From Alphaproteobacteria bacterium (lineage in GTDB: Bacteria; Pseudomonadota; Alphaproteobacteria; Sphingomonadales; Sphingomonadaceae), in contig JAUIJI010000016.1 of the NCBI GenBank assembly GCA_030431435.1, forward strand, positions 1 to 33,422: a stretch of 33,422 nt of DNA. Direction: 5' to 3'. The stretch's first letter is position 1, and each line of letters starts with the position of its first letter. The notes beneath the pieces were generated by a model. The model was not told where the DNA came from. It did not search any database and saw only the letters and a list, made by a program, of their open reading frames with translations. Both the position numbers and the translations under genes were made by a program. This document shows positions 1-9,132 of the stretch, piece after piece.

Positions 1-125
1 TCAAGCTTGGCAGTGAGGGACTTGCGATCGGGCGGCAGATTGGTGAAGCCGCCGCCGGTCAGCTTGGCCATCTCGTACAGCGGTTGCAGATCGTCCAGCC
101 GTGCGGCGCGGATCACGAAAGTCAT
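1..125 (-). CDS. astA: Arginine N-succinyltransferase, N-terminal fragment (cut by left window edge)
   Basis: Only the first 41 codons are inside the window. The translation starts MTFVIRAARLDDLQPLYEMA and continues with KLTGGGFTNLPPD, which matches the start of AstA (compare the E. coli form, MMVIRPVERSDVSAL...ASKTGGGLTSLP). AstA is a GNAT-fold enzyme that transfers succinate from succinyl-CoA to the alpha-amino group of arginine, the first step of the ammonia-producing AST pathway of arginine breakdown. The ATG overlaps the TGA of the upstream M20 gene by four bases (ATGA), so the two are probably translationally coupled. The fragment is too short for the ORF track. The rest of the gene cannot be judged here. 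Confidence 0.85.
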   Translation of the reverse strand, partial: MTFVIRAARLDDLQPLYEMAKLTGGGFTNLPPDRKSLTAKL

Positions 126-1339
126 AGTACATCCCCCGATGCCAGGCGCGAGAGGAGCACGGCGCTGAGCGCGGCCCGTTCGCTGAGCGAGGGGACTATC
201 ATGAATTCATCGCCCGAGTGAATCGAGCCGCCACGCACGCCCATGGTATCGACCACGGGCACCTGGCGGGCAGCGATATTGTTGCCGTCACACACGCCGC
301 CGGTGGATTGCCAGCCGATTTCCTGTCCCAATGCTGCACCGGTATCGCGCACAAGGTCGAACAGTTTCTGGGCGCGCTCGTCGACCGGCTTTGGCGGGCG
401 GGTGATGCCGCCGTGGCAGTGGATCGATACTTCGTGAAGCTTCTCCAATACCTCCAGCAAGGCTTTCAAATCCGTTGCAAAGTCCTCGGCGGCGGCAGTT
501 GTCTTCGGGCGGATGTTGAAGCGCAGCACGGCATGGTCCGGCACAACGTTGTTGGCCGCGCCGCCATCGATCTTCGCCGGGTTTATCGGCAAGTCGCGAT
601 GCTGCATCTGCTTCAATCGAACGGCACAATCGGCCGCTGCCACCAGTGCGTTGCGCCCGTCCTGCGGATTGCGCCCTGCATGGGCTGACTTGCCTGTGAA
701 GGTGAGCGAGAAGTTCCCGCTGCCGCCGCGCGCATGGGCCAGCGTGCCATCGGGCAGGGCGGAGGGTTCATAGGTGAGCGCCGCAAACTTGCCCGTCGCC
801 ATCCGCTCGATCAGCGGGGCGGAAGACAGCGATCCGGTCTCCTCGTCCGAATTGATCATCACGTCATAGCCGCATTGCGCCGCTTGCGGCGTGGTTTCGA
901 ACAGGCGCAAGGCTTCAAGGATCACCGCGATGCCGCCCTTCATGTCAGCCGTGCCGGGGCCGTTCACCGTGTCATCGTCAAGCCAGCTGCATTGCTGGAA
1001 CGGGTGATCGACAGGAAAGACGGTGTCCATATGTCCCGTCAGCAGGAAGCGGCGCTGCGCTTCCGGGCGCACGCGCAGGACGAGATGCCGGCCATGCGGC
1101 TTTTCAACCTCCGCGCCATCGGCACCGATCGCCGTAACGCGCGCAGGTTCTTCCAGCGACACTTCGCCCGGTAGCTCCGCAAAGGCATTGGCCAGTTCGC
1201 CAGCCATGGTGGCAAGGCCTGCCAGATTACCCGTGCCCGAATTGATGTTTGCCCAGCGCAAGGTGCGATCCAGCATGGCCTGCTGGTCTGCCCCCTCTGC
1301 GAGTGTCCGTTCTTCTGCGGTAAGTTGTTTCATATGCAA
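122..1339 (-). CDS. M20-family metallopeptidase / carboxypeptidase-like hydrolase
   Basis: The 405-residue protein carries the metal-binding set of the M20 (ArgE/DapE/CPG2) family: GHMD with His103 and Asp105, GTADMKGG with Asp132, DEETGS with Glu166/Glu167 as the catalytic base region, YEPS with Glu191, and a late His374 in SIHSGDEF. A dimerisation domain lies between (about residues 205-320, SAHAGRNP). Family members hydrolyse N-acyl amino acids or C-terminal glutamates using two zinc ions. No signal peptide is seen, so it is probably cytoplasmic. It lies directly upstream of astA with an ATGA overlap, which points to a role in the arginine succinyltransferase pathway, perhaps removal of succinate from succinylglutamate; that role is an inference. 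Start is uncertain: ATGCATATG gives two ATGs two codons apart, with no clear Shine-Dalgarno site for either. Confidence 0.85.
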   Translation of the reverse strand: MHMKQLTAEERTLAEGADQQAMLDRTLRWANINSGTGNLAGLATMAGELANAFAELPGEVSLEEPARVTAIGADGAEVEKPHGRHLVLRVRPEAQRRFLLTGHMDTVFPVDHPFQQCSWLDDDTVNGPGTADMKGGIAVILEALRLFETTPQAAQCGYDVMINSDEETGSLSSAPLIERMATGKFAALTYEPSALPDGTLAHARGGSGNFSLTFTGKSAHAGRNPQDGRNALVAAADCAVRLKQMQHRDLPINPAKIDGGAANNVVPDHAVLRFNIRPKTTAAAEDFATDLKALLEVLEKLHEVSIHCHGGITRPPKPVDERAQKLFDLVRDTGAALGQEIGWQSTGGVCDGNNIAARQVPVVDTMGVRGGSIHSGDEFMIVPSLSERAALSAVLLSRLASGDVL

Positions 1340-1441
1340 CTTGGTCTAGCCGACCAGCACGCGCTGTCAATGCGCGCGAGGCTTAACGAGCGCCTAACCA
1401 ATGCCGCGTAGGATGCCTTCGAGAAACGGGGGTTTTGACCG

Positions 1442-1945
1442 ATGAGCCTTGCTGCCTTGCAGGAGGACCGGATTGAACCGCGGGTGCGGGCGATGGTGCG
1501 TGCCCGATTGCGCGACGCCGAAGGCGAGCGTGACGTGTGCCTCATCGATGTTTCGACGCGCGGCATCCTCGCGACCACTGCAAGGCCTCCGCAAGCCAAG
1601 GAATTCGTGGAGATCACCATGGGTTGCAACTCGCTCGTCGGACAGGTCAAGTGGTCGGGCGAGAGACGCTTTGGCGTCGAGCTGCGCGAAAGGGTGAGCG
1701 TCGCCGCCGTAGTCGAAGGCGGCAAGGACAAGGTGACACTGGCAAGCTCGGTTGGCATGGCCAGGCCCCGGCAGGGGCTGTGGCATGCGCTCGTGTCAAA
1801 TCCGCGGGTTCTCGGTCACGCGATGCAGCTTGGCGGAGTCTTGCTGGTGTTGCTCGCCGCCGCCTGGATTGCCGCAGAGCTTGTCAGTTCCGGCCTGGAA
1901 CCGATGCAGGATGCGGTCCTGGTGATGAACGCAAGCGCCCCATAA
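1442..1945 (+). CDS. PilZ domain protein with C-terminal transmembrane anchor
   Basis: This 167-residue protein has the two PilZ signatures for cyclic-di-GMP binding: an RxxxR-type motif near the N terminus (RIEPRVRAMVRA, residues 10-21) and DVSTRG (D/NxSxxG) at about residues 37-42. The beta-barrel continues to about residue 90 (GQVKWSGERRFGVEL). Residues about 130-152 (LGGVLLVLLAAAWIAAELV) form one membrane span, leaving a short tail. The likely role is a membrane-tethered c-di-GMP receptor; the output is unknown. It is divergent from the M20 gene, with a 102-base gap and a weak purine-rich stretch before the ATG. A GGDEF-EAL protein about 20 kb away is a possible source of the signal but is not linked in an operon. 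Confidence 0.8.
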   Translation: MSLAALQEDRIEPRVRAMVRARLRDAEGERDVCLIDVSTRGILATTARPPQAKEFVEITMGCNSLVGQVKWSGERRFGVELRERVSVAAVVEGGKDKVTLASSVGMARPRQGLWHALVSNPRVLGHAMQLGGVLLVLLAAAWIAAELVSSGLEPMQDAVLVMNASAP

Positions 1946-1946
1946 T

Positions 1947-2768
1947 TCAGGCCGAGCCCAGAGCCCGGGCTACGCTCACGAATTCGCTTACCGAAAGGGT
2001 TTCTGCGCGTCGCGTAGGATCGATGCCGAGTTCCTCCAGCACCTCCACCGCGCGGGGAAGCCCCTTCAGGCTCTGGCGCAGCATCTTGCGGCGCTGGCCA
2101 AAGGCCGCTTCGGTCACTTGCGACAGCCGCCTGGCGGAAACCCCTTCGGGCATGTCGCCCGGCGTGAGGTGGACGATCGCGCTCATCACCTTGGGGGGCG
2201 GGGTAAAGGCGCTGCGATGAACCTTCATCGCCAGCTTCGCGGCAGAGCGCCACTGCGCCAGCACGGCGAGCCGCCCGTAGGCAGAACCGCCCGGCTGGGC
2301 GACAATGCGCTGCGCCACTTCAAGCTGGAACATCAGCGTGAGGGAGGTCCATTGCGGTGGCCACTCCTCGCCATCCAGCCAGCGCGTGAACAGTGCGGTG
2401 CCGACATTGTATGGCAGGTTGGCGACCACGGCAAAGGGCTCGCCCATCAGCTCGCGATGGTCGATGGCCATGGCATCGCCTTCCACCACGCGCAGCTGGC
2501 CGGGGAAGGCGTCCGACAGTTCGGCGAGGGCAGGCAGGCAGCGGCGGTCCATCTCGATCGCGGTGACGCGGGCACCGGCGCGCAGCAGCGCGCGCGTCAG
2601 CCCGCCGGGACCGGGGCCGACTTCAAGCACGGCCTTGTCGCGCAAGTCCCCCGGAATGGCGGCGATCCGGTCCAGCAATTGCTCGTCGAACAGGAAGTTC
2701 TGGCCCAGCGCCCTCGATGCGCTCAGGCCATGCGCGGCAATGACCTCGCGCAAGGGCGGCAGGCTCAT
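1947..2768 (-). CDS. rsmA: 16S rRNA (adenine1518-N6/adenine1519-N6)-dimethyltransferase
   Basis: RsmA (KsgA) dimethylates two adjacent adenines in helix 45 of 16S rRNA with S-adenosylmethionine, late in small-subunit assembly. The 273-residue protein has the family length and order: LGQNFLFD near the N terminus, the SAM-binding loop [14 protein letters not shown], the acidic EMDRR after strand 2, and the catalytic NLPYNV motif ([11 protein letters not shown]). The C-terminal domain includes [12 protein letters not shown]. Its ATG overlaps the pdxA stop (ATGA), so it is the last gene of the lptD-surA-pdxA-rsmA run, the same order as in many proteobacteria. Its stop is close to the PilZ stop in a convergent arrangement, with one base between. 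Confidence 0.96.
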   Translation of the reverse strand: MSLPPLREVIAAHGLSASRALGQNFLFDEQLLDRIAAIPGDLRDKAVLEVGPGPGGLTRALLRAGARVTAIEMDRRCLPALAELSDAFPGQLRVVEGDAMAIDHRELMGEPFAVVANLPYNVGTALFTRWLDGEEWPPQWTSLTLMFQLEVAQRIVAQPGGSAYGRLAVLAQWRSAAKLAMKVHRSAFTPPPKVMSAIVHLTPGDMPEGVSARRLSQVTEAAFGQRRKMLRQSLKGLPRAVEVLEELGIDPTRRAETLSVSEFVSVARALGSA

Positions 2769-3787
2769 GCAGCCATGGCCCGGTTGTTCGCCGCAAGCGC
2801 CGCCATGCGGATCGCCTCGACCAGCGAATCCGCTTTGGCGATGCCGCCACCGGCAATGTCGAAAGCGGTGCCGTGATCGGGCGAGGTGCGGATGATCGGC
2901 AGGCCCAAAGTCATGTTCACGCCCTTGTCGAAATCGAGCGTCTTCAAGGGGACCAGCGCCTGATCGTGATACATGGCCACCGCCACGTCATAGGTGCCGC
3001 GCTTGTGCGGCGCGAACATGGTGTCTGCCGGATGCGGGCCGGTGGCGGCGATGCCTTCTGCCTGCAGTTGCGCGATCGCAGGGGCGATGATCGTCTCTTC
3101 TTCGCCTCCCATACGGCCCTTTTCGCCGGCGTGGGGGTTGAGGCCAGCCAGCGCAAGGTGCGGGGCAGGAAGCGCGAAATCGCGCTGCATTGCCTTGTGG
3201 ATCACCCGGCAACGGCGCAGGATCAGGTCCTGCGAAAGCAAGCCGGACACCTGCGACAAGGCGCAATGCACGGTGAGCGGCACGGCGCGCAGCGAAGGCC
3301 CGGCGAGCATCATCACTGCGTCCTCCTCCTCGATCCCGCTGGCATGAGCGACAAATTCGGTCTGTCCGGGGAAGGTGAAGCCCACCGCAGCCAGTTCTGA
3401 CTTGGAGACCGGCGCGGTCACCATGCCGCTCGCCGCGCCCGAAAGCGCCAGCGATGCGGCCATTTCCAGCGAGCGCAGCGACAGCCGCGCGCCTTCTGCC
3501 GAGGGCTGTCCGGGGCGGAATTGCCCATCGCCAACTTCGGCAAGCACGGGCAGGGCGCTGGCAAACACGGTGTTGGCATCCTGCGGTGCCTCCACGGCTT
3601 CAACCGGCAAATCCAGCCCGCGAGACTTTGCGGCAGCGCGCAGGACATTGGCGCCGCCCATCACCACGAAAGGCGGCAAGGACAGTTCCTCGCGCGTGGA
3701 CCACGCCAGTGCGATCAGTTCCGGCCCGATACCCGCCGGGTCCCCCAGCGATATGGCGAGGGGCGGGATGGCAGGATTGTCCGTCAC
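2765..3787 (-). CDS. pdxA: 4-hydroxythreonine-4-phosphate dehydrogenase
   Basis: PdxA oxidises 4-phosphohydroxy-L-threonine with NAD+ in the DXP-dependent route to pyridoxal 5'-phosphate. The 340-residue protein starts with [12 protein letters not shown], typical for the family. Three divalent-metal histidines are visible: in [10 protein letters not shown], in [13 protein letters not shown] and in [10 protein letters not shown]. The C-terminal [14 protein letters not shown] block is also typical. The start codon is GTG and lies seven bases after the surA stop, with no strong Shine-Dalgarno site, so translation may be coupled to surA. It overlaps rsmA by four bases. Confidence 0.95.
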   Translation of the reverse strand: MTDNPAIPPLAISLGDPAGIGPELIALAWSTREELSLPPFVVMGGANVLRAAAKSRGLDLPVEAVEAPQDANTVFASALPVLAEVGDGQFRPGQPSAEGARLSLRSLEMAASLALSGAASGMVTAPVSKSELAAVGFTFPGQTEFVAHASGIEEEDAVMMLAGPSLRAVPLTVHCALSQVSGLLSQDLILRRCRVIHKAMQRDFALPAPHLALAGLNPHAGEKGRMGGEEETIIAPAIAQLQAEGIAATGPHPADTMFAPHKRGTYDVAVAMYHDQALVPLKTLDFDKGVNMTLGLPIIRTSPDHGTAFDIAGGGIAKADSLVEAIRMAALAANNRAMAA

Positions 3788-3794
3788 CGGTAGA

Positions 3795-5129
3795 TCAGTT
3801 GTATTCGATCACTGCGTCGCGGCGAAGGTCGCGCAGGTAACGCTGGGCACGACGGTTGATGCGCTCGTTCTCGAGACTGTTCATCAGGTCGTCAAAGCTG
3901 GGCCCGCCGACACGCTGCGGGTCATCACGGCCGCACAGCATCAGCACGCGCACGCCCTGTTCAAGATCACCGAAAGGCGGTGTCGCCTGGCCGACATTGA
4001 GCTGCAGCATGATCGACTGCAAGGCTTCGGGCAGGGCGCGTACCGCGATCTCGTCATTCTCCACCACGGTCGCGTTGATCGCTGCCGCCTTGGCATCGAC
4101 ATCGCCGCAGCCGTTCATCTGCTGCACGGTGGCGGCGAACTGGTCTGCCTTGAGCTGGGCTTCGCTTTCCGGCGTGCCGGGCGCGAAATCGAGCGAGATC
4201 TGCTTGAGGCTGAGCACGGCATCGCGCGGGTCGGGCATGCCGATTTGGCGCCGGTCCACCAGCAACAGGATGGAGTAACCGCCGGGAATTTCGACCGGGC
4301 CGATCAGTTGGCCAGGCTCCATGCCTTCCACTGCCGATTCCAGCGTTGCGCTCTGCAGCTGTTCGAGACGCAGCCAGCCAAGGTCTCCGCCCTGCGCGGC
4401 CGAGGACGCATCGGAATACTGGCGGGCATAGGCAACGAAGCTGCCGCCCTGCCGCAGCTGGGCGATGATCTGGTTGGCGTTGGACAGCACTGCTTCGCGC
4501 GTCGTGGCATTGGCTTCGAGATAGATCTCGGCAATGCGGTATTCGTACTGCCCTTGCGATTCATCGAGGCGCTGGAGCAGCTCGTTCACTTCCTCGGTAG
4601 AGACGTTGACGAATGGCGCGACATTGCGGCGCAGCAGTCGGTCCCAGGCAAGTTCGCCCTGGATCTGGCGCTTCAGCGTGCGCGGGGAGGAGCCGATGGT
4701 GGCGAGATATTCGTCCATCGCTTCCGGGCCGCGGTCGAAACGTTCCACGGCAAAACGGGTGTAGGCGTCATCCACCTCTTCCGCAGTTACTGCCATTTCC
4801 AGTGCGGCGGCTTCCTGTACCTGCAGCGTTTCGTCGATCAGGTTGCGCAGCACCTGCATGCGCAGCCGTTCCATTTCCTCTTCGGGAACCACCGTATCAT
4901 TGGCAGCCACGATCAGGGCAACGCGATGCTCCACATCGGTGCCCGTGATGATGTTGCCGTTCACGCGCGCAGTGGCGCGGCGCTGGTTGGGATCGGCATT
5001 GCCCATGAAGTCAAAATCTTCAGGGATGTTGAAGCCGTCATTGTTCTGCGCATTGATCGCAGGTGCGCCAAGCACGGCCAGCGCGGCGGTGGCGGCAAGG
5101 ATGCTGAGGGTTTTTGCAAACCGGGTCAC
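3795..5129 (-). CDS. surA: Periplasmic peptidyl-prolyl isomerase / outer-membrane protein chaperone (SurA type)
   Basis: SurA-type proteins chaperone unfolded beta-barrel proteins across the periplasm. The 444-residue protein begins with a signal peptide (MTRFAKTLSILAATAALAVL, probable cleavage after INA). An N-terminal chaperone region follows (about residues 50-185, ARVNGNIITGTDVEHRV). One clear parvulin domain spans about 190-300 (YRIAEIYLEA ... GGDLGWLRLEQL ... GYSILLLVDRR). A second, diverged parvulin-like repeat covers about 305-410. The start is GTG, with GAGG about 12 bases upstream. It sits between lptD and pdxA, and LptD is a known SurA client in E. coli, so the linkage makes functional sense. 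A 138-base gap separates it from lptD, so it could have its own promoter. Confidence 0.92.
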   Translation of the reverse strand: MTRFAKTLSILAATAALAVLGAPAINAQNNDGFNIPEDFDFMGNADPNQRRATARVNGNIITGTDVEHRVALIVAANDTVVPEEEMERLRMQVLRNLIDETLQVQEAAALEMAVTAEEVDDAYTRFAVERFDRGPEAMDEYLATIGSSPRTLKRQIQGELAWDRLLRRNVAPFVNVSTEEVNELLQRLDESQGQYEYRIAEIYLEANATTREAVLSNANQIIAQLRQGGSFVAYARQYSDASSAAQGGDLGWLRLEQLQSATLESAVEGMEPGQLIGPVEIPGGYSILLLVDRRQIGMPDPRDAVLSLKQISLDFAPGTPESEAQLKADQFAATVQQMNGCGDVDAKAAAINATVVENDEIAVRALPEALQSIMLQLNVGQATPPFGDLEQGVRVLMLCGRDDPQRVGGPSFDDLMNSLENERINRRAQRYLRDLRRDAVIEYN

Positions 5130-5267
5130 GTGTAATCTTTTCCTCGATCTTGGGGCACAAAGCGCCCTTTTGCGGGGTCAGCCAATGGCGAACGCTGGCT
5201 TAACCCTAGCTGAGTGGGCGCGTGATAGCTCCTTTGCATCCCCCTGCCAATGTGCAGCCAGACGCCA

Positions 5268-7559
5268 TCACCGGAACCCGAGATTGCGCAGCGAGAAATA
5301 GACGCGGAAGGAGTTGCCGCGCTTAGCATCTGCCAGTTCGATATAGTCGCGCCGCCAGGTGAAGCCCATCTCCAGGCAATCATCGGCATAGGCGATGCCC
5401 AGGCGGGTACGCAGCGGCTCGAAGCCGTCGGCGTTCAGTGTGGGGTCTTCCGCGCGGTTGGTCAGGTTGATCACTGCCGAACCGAACACCGACCAGTATC
5501 GGGCAAAGGCAATGCGGCCCGCGGCGCGGATTTCCTCGCGGTCGCGCAAATCCTCGATCGCCAGGTCGACATCGCGGTTGAGGCGCAGGTAGCCGAGTTC
5601 GACATAGGTGCGGTCATTGCCCAGCGTCGCGTCAATCTCGTTGCGACGGACCGCGCCGTTATCCTTGTCCAGCCGGAAGCGGTGCGTGAACTTCAGGAAA
5701 TCGCGATAGCGCACGGTGGTGCGGCCCACGAAGTCCGACCATTGCTCGTTAAGCCCCGTGCCATCGGGGAAAATCCGGTTCTGGTCATTGATGCGATAGG
5801 ACTGGCCGATGGTGCTCTCCAGCCGCCAGTTGGGGATCGTCGCCTGCCAGTCGAGGCCATAGGTGACGCGCGCGCCTTCCTCCACCCGGTCATAGCCGGG
5901 GAAGCGGTTGAGCGCGAAGAGGTTGGAATCCTCCAGATCGATCGCCCGGGCATCCTCGTTGGGAATGTCGAGGTTGCGGATGTCAGGGGTGGCGACGAAT
6001 TGCACGCGCGGGGTCAGGATGTGCGATCCGCCCATGAATTCGCCGATGAAGGGCCATTTGATATCGACTGCGGCCAGCGCCACGCCGCGCGTCTGCCAGC
6101 CGGGTTGCCCGCGATAGCTGGCGGTGGTGGTCTGCAGGTTCTCGCCCGAATGGTAGACATCCCCGCGCACCAGGCCGGTCAGCGTCACTTCCTGCCCCAT
6201 CGGGGTGATGCGCCGCATGTCCCATTGCGCGCGGGCAAATGCACGCTGAGTGTCCTGCCCTTCGCCGCGGGTGATGGCCAGTGTGTTGGCCTGCAATTCG
6301 ACCTTGCCGCCGACGACCGGGTCCTGCAGCCGGTAGCGATAATCGATCAGCGGCAGCGCCAGTGGCACCTGCCCCTGGTCCTGCTGCACCAGCAGCGCCT
6401 GCGTGGCCCAGCCGGACAGCGAGAAATAGCTGTTCTCGTCAATCCGCTCGAGATTGATGGTCGAGCGGATGCGATCCTCGCGGCTGATATCGTAACGGCG
6501 CAGGAATGTGCGGTCGCTGGCAAGGCGGATCGATCCGGTCGCGGTCCAGTTCTCGTCCAACTGGAAGCGGCCATTGGCGAAGACGTAGCCGCGCAGCGCA
6601 TCCTTCCTTGTGGGGATGGTCGAATTGAGCGGGACGCGCGTGGAATAGGTGCCATAGGCGCTGACCTGGAACGCGCCCTGGTCTGCCAGATGGCGATATT
6701 GCGCGCTCACCATCGGCGCGGCTTCGGTATAGACATGGCCGGTCAGCAGCAGGTCGCGGTTCTCGGCCAGGCGCCAGTAATAGCTGTCCGTCAGTTCGAA
6801 ACCGTTGGACGCGGTCAGGCCGATATCGGGGATCAACACGCCCGATGTGGCGCTGCCGTCCGCGCGGATCACAAGGCCCGGCAAGGGCAGGATGCGGGCA
6901 CCGAACAGCTCCAGATAGGCACCCTGGAAGCGAATCCGGTCCGTCTCGGCATCATAGAACACGCGTTCGGCGGTCACTCGCCAGCTCGGGCTCTTGGGGC
7001 AGCCTTCGGCATCCACCACCGCGCAGGAGGAATAGACCGCCTTGTCGAGGATGATGTCTCCGTTGTCGTCGCGCTCGGCCATGTCGGCGGCGAGCCTGCC
7101 GCCCTGGCGGAAGGCCAGCAGCATATTGGCCATGGCGCCCGCTTCCAGCTCGTCCGTCAGCGTCAGGCGTTCGGTGTAGAGCTGGTTGCCATCCTCGTCG
7201 ATCAGCCGGACATTGCCTTCGGCCACGATTTCGCCGGTCAGGCGGTTCCAGCTGATGCTGTCAGCGCGAACGGACTGATCGCCGGAGCGGGCGATGACAT
7301 TGCCGGCGGCGGAGACGATATCGTTCTCGCTGTCATAGCGCAGCTCATTGGCTTCGAACGCGACTTCCTGCGTGGCCGATTCGCTCGTTGGCGCAGCGGC
7401 GGGCATCACCTCTTCGGGCGCGTCCTGCGCCAGCGCGGCTTGCGGCAGTGCCAGCGTCGCCGCCGCAAACAGCAGCGCGGGAAGGCGTGGCACATGCAAG
7501 TGCCTATCAGGCAAGCGGCGGTTCAATGCTTGCTGTAAGGGCGAAGGGGCCGGGAGCAT
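5268..7559 (-). CDS. lptD: LPS-assembly outer-membrane protein
   Basis: LptD forms the outer-membrane barrel that, with the lipoprotein LptE, inserts lipopolysaccharide into the outer leaflet. From the ATG chosen here the protein has 763 residues: a signal peptide ending at PQAALAQ, an LptA/OstA-like beta-jellyroll (FEANELRYDSENDIVSAAGN ... AEGNVRL), then a large barrel. Cysteines in SCAVVDAEGC and in the late ADDCLEMGFTW could form the inter-domain disulfide known in LptD. The track ORF extends upstream into sequence antisense to pepA and is not credible. The ATG at 7559 has AGG six bases upstream. A GTG at 7493, with AGG nine bases upstream, would give a more compact signal peptide (PRLPALLFAAATLAL) and is a real alternative. 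First gene of the lptD-surA-pdxA-rsmA run. Confidence 0.93.
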   Translation of the reverse strand: MLPAPSPLQQALNRRLPDRHLHVPRLPALLFAAATLALPQAALAQDAPEEVMPAAAPTSESATQEVAFEANELRYDSENDIVSAAGNVIARSGDQSVRADSISWNRLTGEIVAEGNVRLIDEDGNQLYTERLTLTDELEAGAMANMLLAFRQGGRLAADMAERDDNGDIILDKAVYSSCAVVDAEGCPKSPSWRVTAERVFYDAETDRIRFQGAYLELFGARILPLPGLVIRADGSATSGVLIPDIGLTASNGFELTDSYYWRLAENRDLLLTGHVYTEAAPMVSAQYRHLADQGAFQVSAYGTYSTRVPLNSTIPTRKDALRGYVFANGRFQLDENWTATGSIRLASDRTFLRRYDISREDRIRSTINLERIDENSYFSLSGWATQALLVQQDQGQVPLALPLIDYRYRLQDPVVGGKVELQANTLAITRGEGQDTQRAFARAQWDMRRITPMGQEVTLTGLVRGDVYHSGENLQTTTASYRGQPGWQTRGVALAAVDIKWPFIGEFMGGSHILTPRVQFVATPDIRNLDIPNEDARAIDLEDSNLFALNRFPGYDRVEEGARVTYGLDWQATIPNWRLESTIGQSYRINDQNRIFPDGTGLNEQWSDFVGRTTVRYRDFLKFTHRFRLDKDNGAVRRNEIDATLGNDRTYVELGYLRLNRDVDLAIEDLRDREEIRAAGRIAFARYWSVFGSAVINLTNRAEDPTLNADGFEPLRTRLGIAYADDCLEMGFTWRRDYIELADAKRGNSFRVYFSLRNLGFR

Positions 7560-7659
7560 GGCTTGCCTATCGCACCGCCCGCGCCTAACTGCAACGGCAT
7601 GAATTAAGGGCGCCGAATTTGCTGCCCACAAAGCCAATCCCGATCCAAGTGGAGAAAGC

Positions 7660-9117
7660 ATGAAAGTCTCTTTCACCGAAACCGCCCCCCAGTCCCCCAG
7701 CCTGCTCGCCCGCCTTGTGGCGCAGGACAAACTTCCCGCTGACCTGCCTGTTGCGATTGTGGAAGGCGCGGAAAGCTCGCGCTTTGCCGGCAAGACCGGG
7801 CAGCTCTTCGAAGGTTTCGTGGAAGATGGCGGCAAGGTGGTGCGCCTTGCGCTGGCCGGTTTCGGCAAGGCCAATGGCGAGAGCAGGCAGGCCAACCTTG
7901 AGCGCGCAGGCGCGGCGCTGGCGGCGAAATACCTGACCTCTGGCGAAACCTCGCTGGTGCTGGACTTGACCGGAACGGACCTTTCGGCTGCCGACGTCGC
8001 CTCTGTCCTTCTCGGCCTGCGACTGCGCAGTTGGCGCTGGGATGCCTATCGCACGAAGCTGAAGGAAGAACAGAAGCGCAGCCTTGCAGAGGTGGTGGTT
8101 GTCGGGTCTCCCGATGGCACAGCCGCTGCGTGGGACGAGCAGGCCGCTGTCGCGACCGGCGTCGAGTTCACCCGCGAGCTGGTGGCAGAGCCTGCCAATG
8201 TCATCTACCCGCAGAGCTTCGTCGAACGCTGCCAGAAGCGCTTCGAAGGGCTGGGCGCGGAAATCTCCGTCCTGGATGAAGACGAGATGCGCCAGCTCGG
8301 CATGGGCGCGCTCTTGGGCGTGAGCCAGGGGTCCACCCGCGAAGGCAAGCTGCTCGTCATCAAGTGGATGGGCGGCAAGGCCGACGACAAGCCGACCGTG
8401 TTCGTGGGCAAGGGCGTCACCTTCGATACCGGCGGTATCTCGATCAAGCCTGCTGCGGGCATGGAAGACATGAAGTGGGACATGGGCGGCGCAGGCGCTG
8501 TCGCTGGCGCGATGCTGGCGCTGGCGGGCCGCAAGGCCAAGGCCAACGTCATCGGCGTGTGCGGCCTTGTCGAGAATATGCCTGACGGCAATGCCCAGCG
8601 CCCGGGCGATGTGGTCACCACCATGTCCGGCCAGACGGTGGAAGTGATCAACACCGATGCCGAGGGCCGCCTCGTGCTGTGCGATGCGCTCACCTATGTG
8701 CAGCGCGAATTCAAGCCGAAGACCGTGGTCGATCTTGCCACGCTGACCGGCGCGATGATGATTGCGCTGGGCATGGAGCACGGCGGCGTATTCTCGAACA
8801 GCGACGATCTTGCCGACAAGCTCCTGTCCGCCGGCAAGCAGAGCGGCGACAAGCTGTGGCGCTTCCCGCTGGGCCCGGCTTACGACAAGCTGATCGACAG
8901 CCCGATTGCCGATATGAAGAACGTCGGCCCGCGCTGGGGCGGATCGATCACCGCGGCGCAGTTCCTCCAGCGTTATGTCGAGGACGGCGTCGATTGGGCC
9001 CACTGCGACATCGCCGGCATGGTCTGGGCGGACAAGCCCGGCGCCACCTGGGACAAGGGCGCGACCGGATACGGCGCGCGGCTGATCGACACCTTCGTGC
9101 GCGAGAATTGCGAATAG
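7660..9117 (+). CDS. pepA: Leucyl aminopeptidase (M17 family, cytosol aminopeptidase)
   Basis: M17 aminopeptidases remove N-terminal residues from peptides in the cytoplasm using two metal ions. The 485-residue protein has the family signature NTDAEGRL, the upstream catalytic-lysine block VGKGVTFDTGGISIKPA, and the metal-site region KWDMGGAGAVAGAMLAL. The N-terminal third (macro-like domain) is diverged, as is usual. The ATG follows GGAG with good spacing. It is divergent from lptD across about 100 bases, which must hold both promoters. The next genes are a DUF2256 gene and holC; a pepA-holC link is common in proteobacteria. Confidence 0.95.
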   Translation: MKVSFTETAPQSPSLLARLVAQDKLPADLPVAIVEGAESSRFAGKTGQLFEGFVEDGGKVVRLALAGFGKANGESRQANLERAGAALAAKYLTSGETSLVLDLTGTDLSAADVASVLLGLRLRSWRWDAYRTKLKEEQKRSLAEVVVVGSPDGTAAAWDEQAAVATGVEFTRELVAEPANVIYPQSFVERCQKRFEGLGAEISVLDEDEMRQLGMGALLGVSQGSTREGKLLVIKWMGGKADDKPTVFVGKGVTFDTGGISIKPAAGMEDMKWDMGGAGAVAGAMLALAGRKAKANVIGVCGLVENMPDGNAQRPGDVVTTMSGQTVEVINTDAEGRLVLCDALTYVQREFKPKTVVDLATLTGAMMIALGMEHGGVFSNSDDLADKLLSAGKQSGDKLWRFPLGPAYDKLIDSPIADMKNVGPRWGGSITAAQFLQRYVEDGVDWAHCDIAGMVWADKPGATWDKGATGYGARLIDTFVRENCE

Positions 9118-9132
9118 GGAGCAACTGCGGCC

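Noticed and set aside
3375-5135. 586-residue plus-strand ORF opposite pdxA and surA
   Set aside because: It is a codon-bias shadow of two recognised genes and is rich in His and Arg, as expected for antisense frames.
5250-7538. 762-residue plus-strand ORF opposite lptD
   Set aside because: It lies fully antisense to a well-supported lptD gene and has no recognisable motif. Long antisense frames of this kind are expected in high-GC coding sequence.
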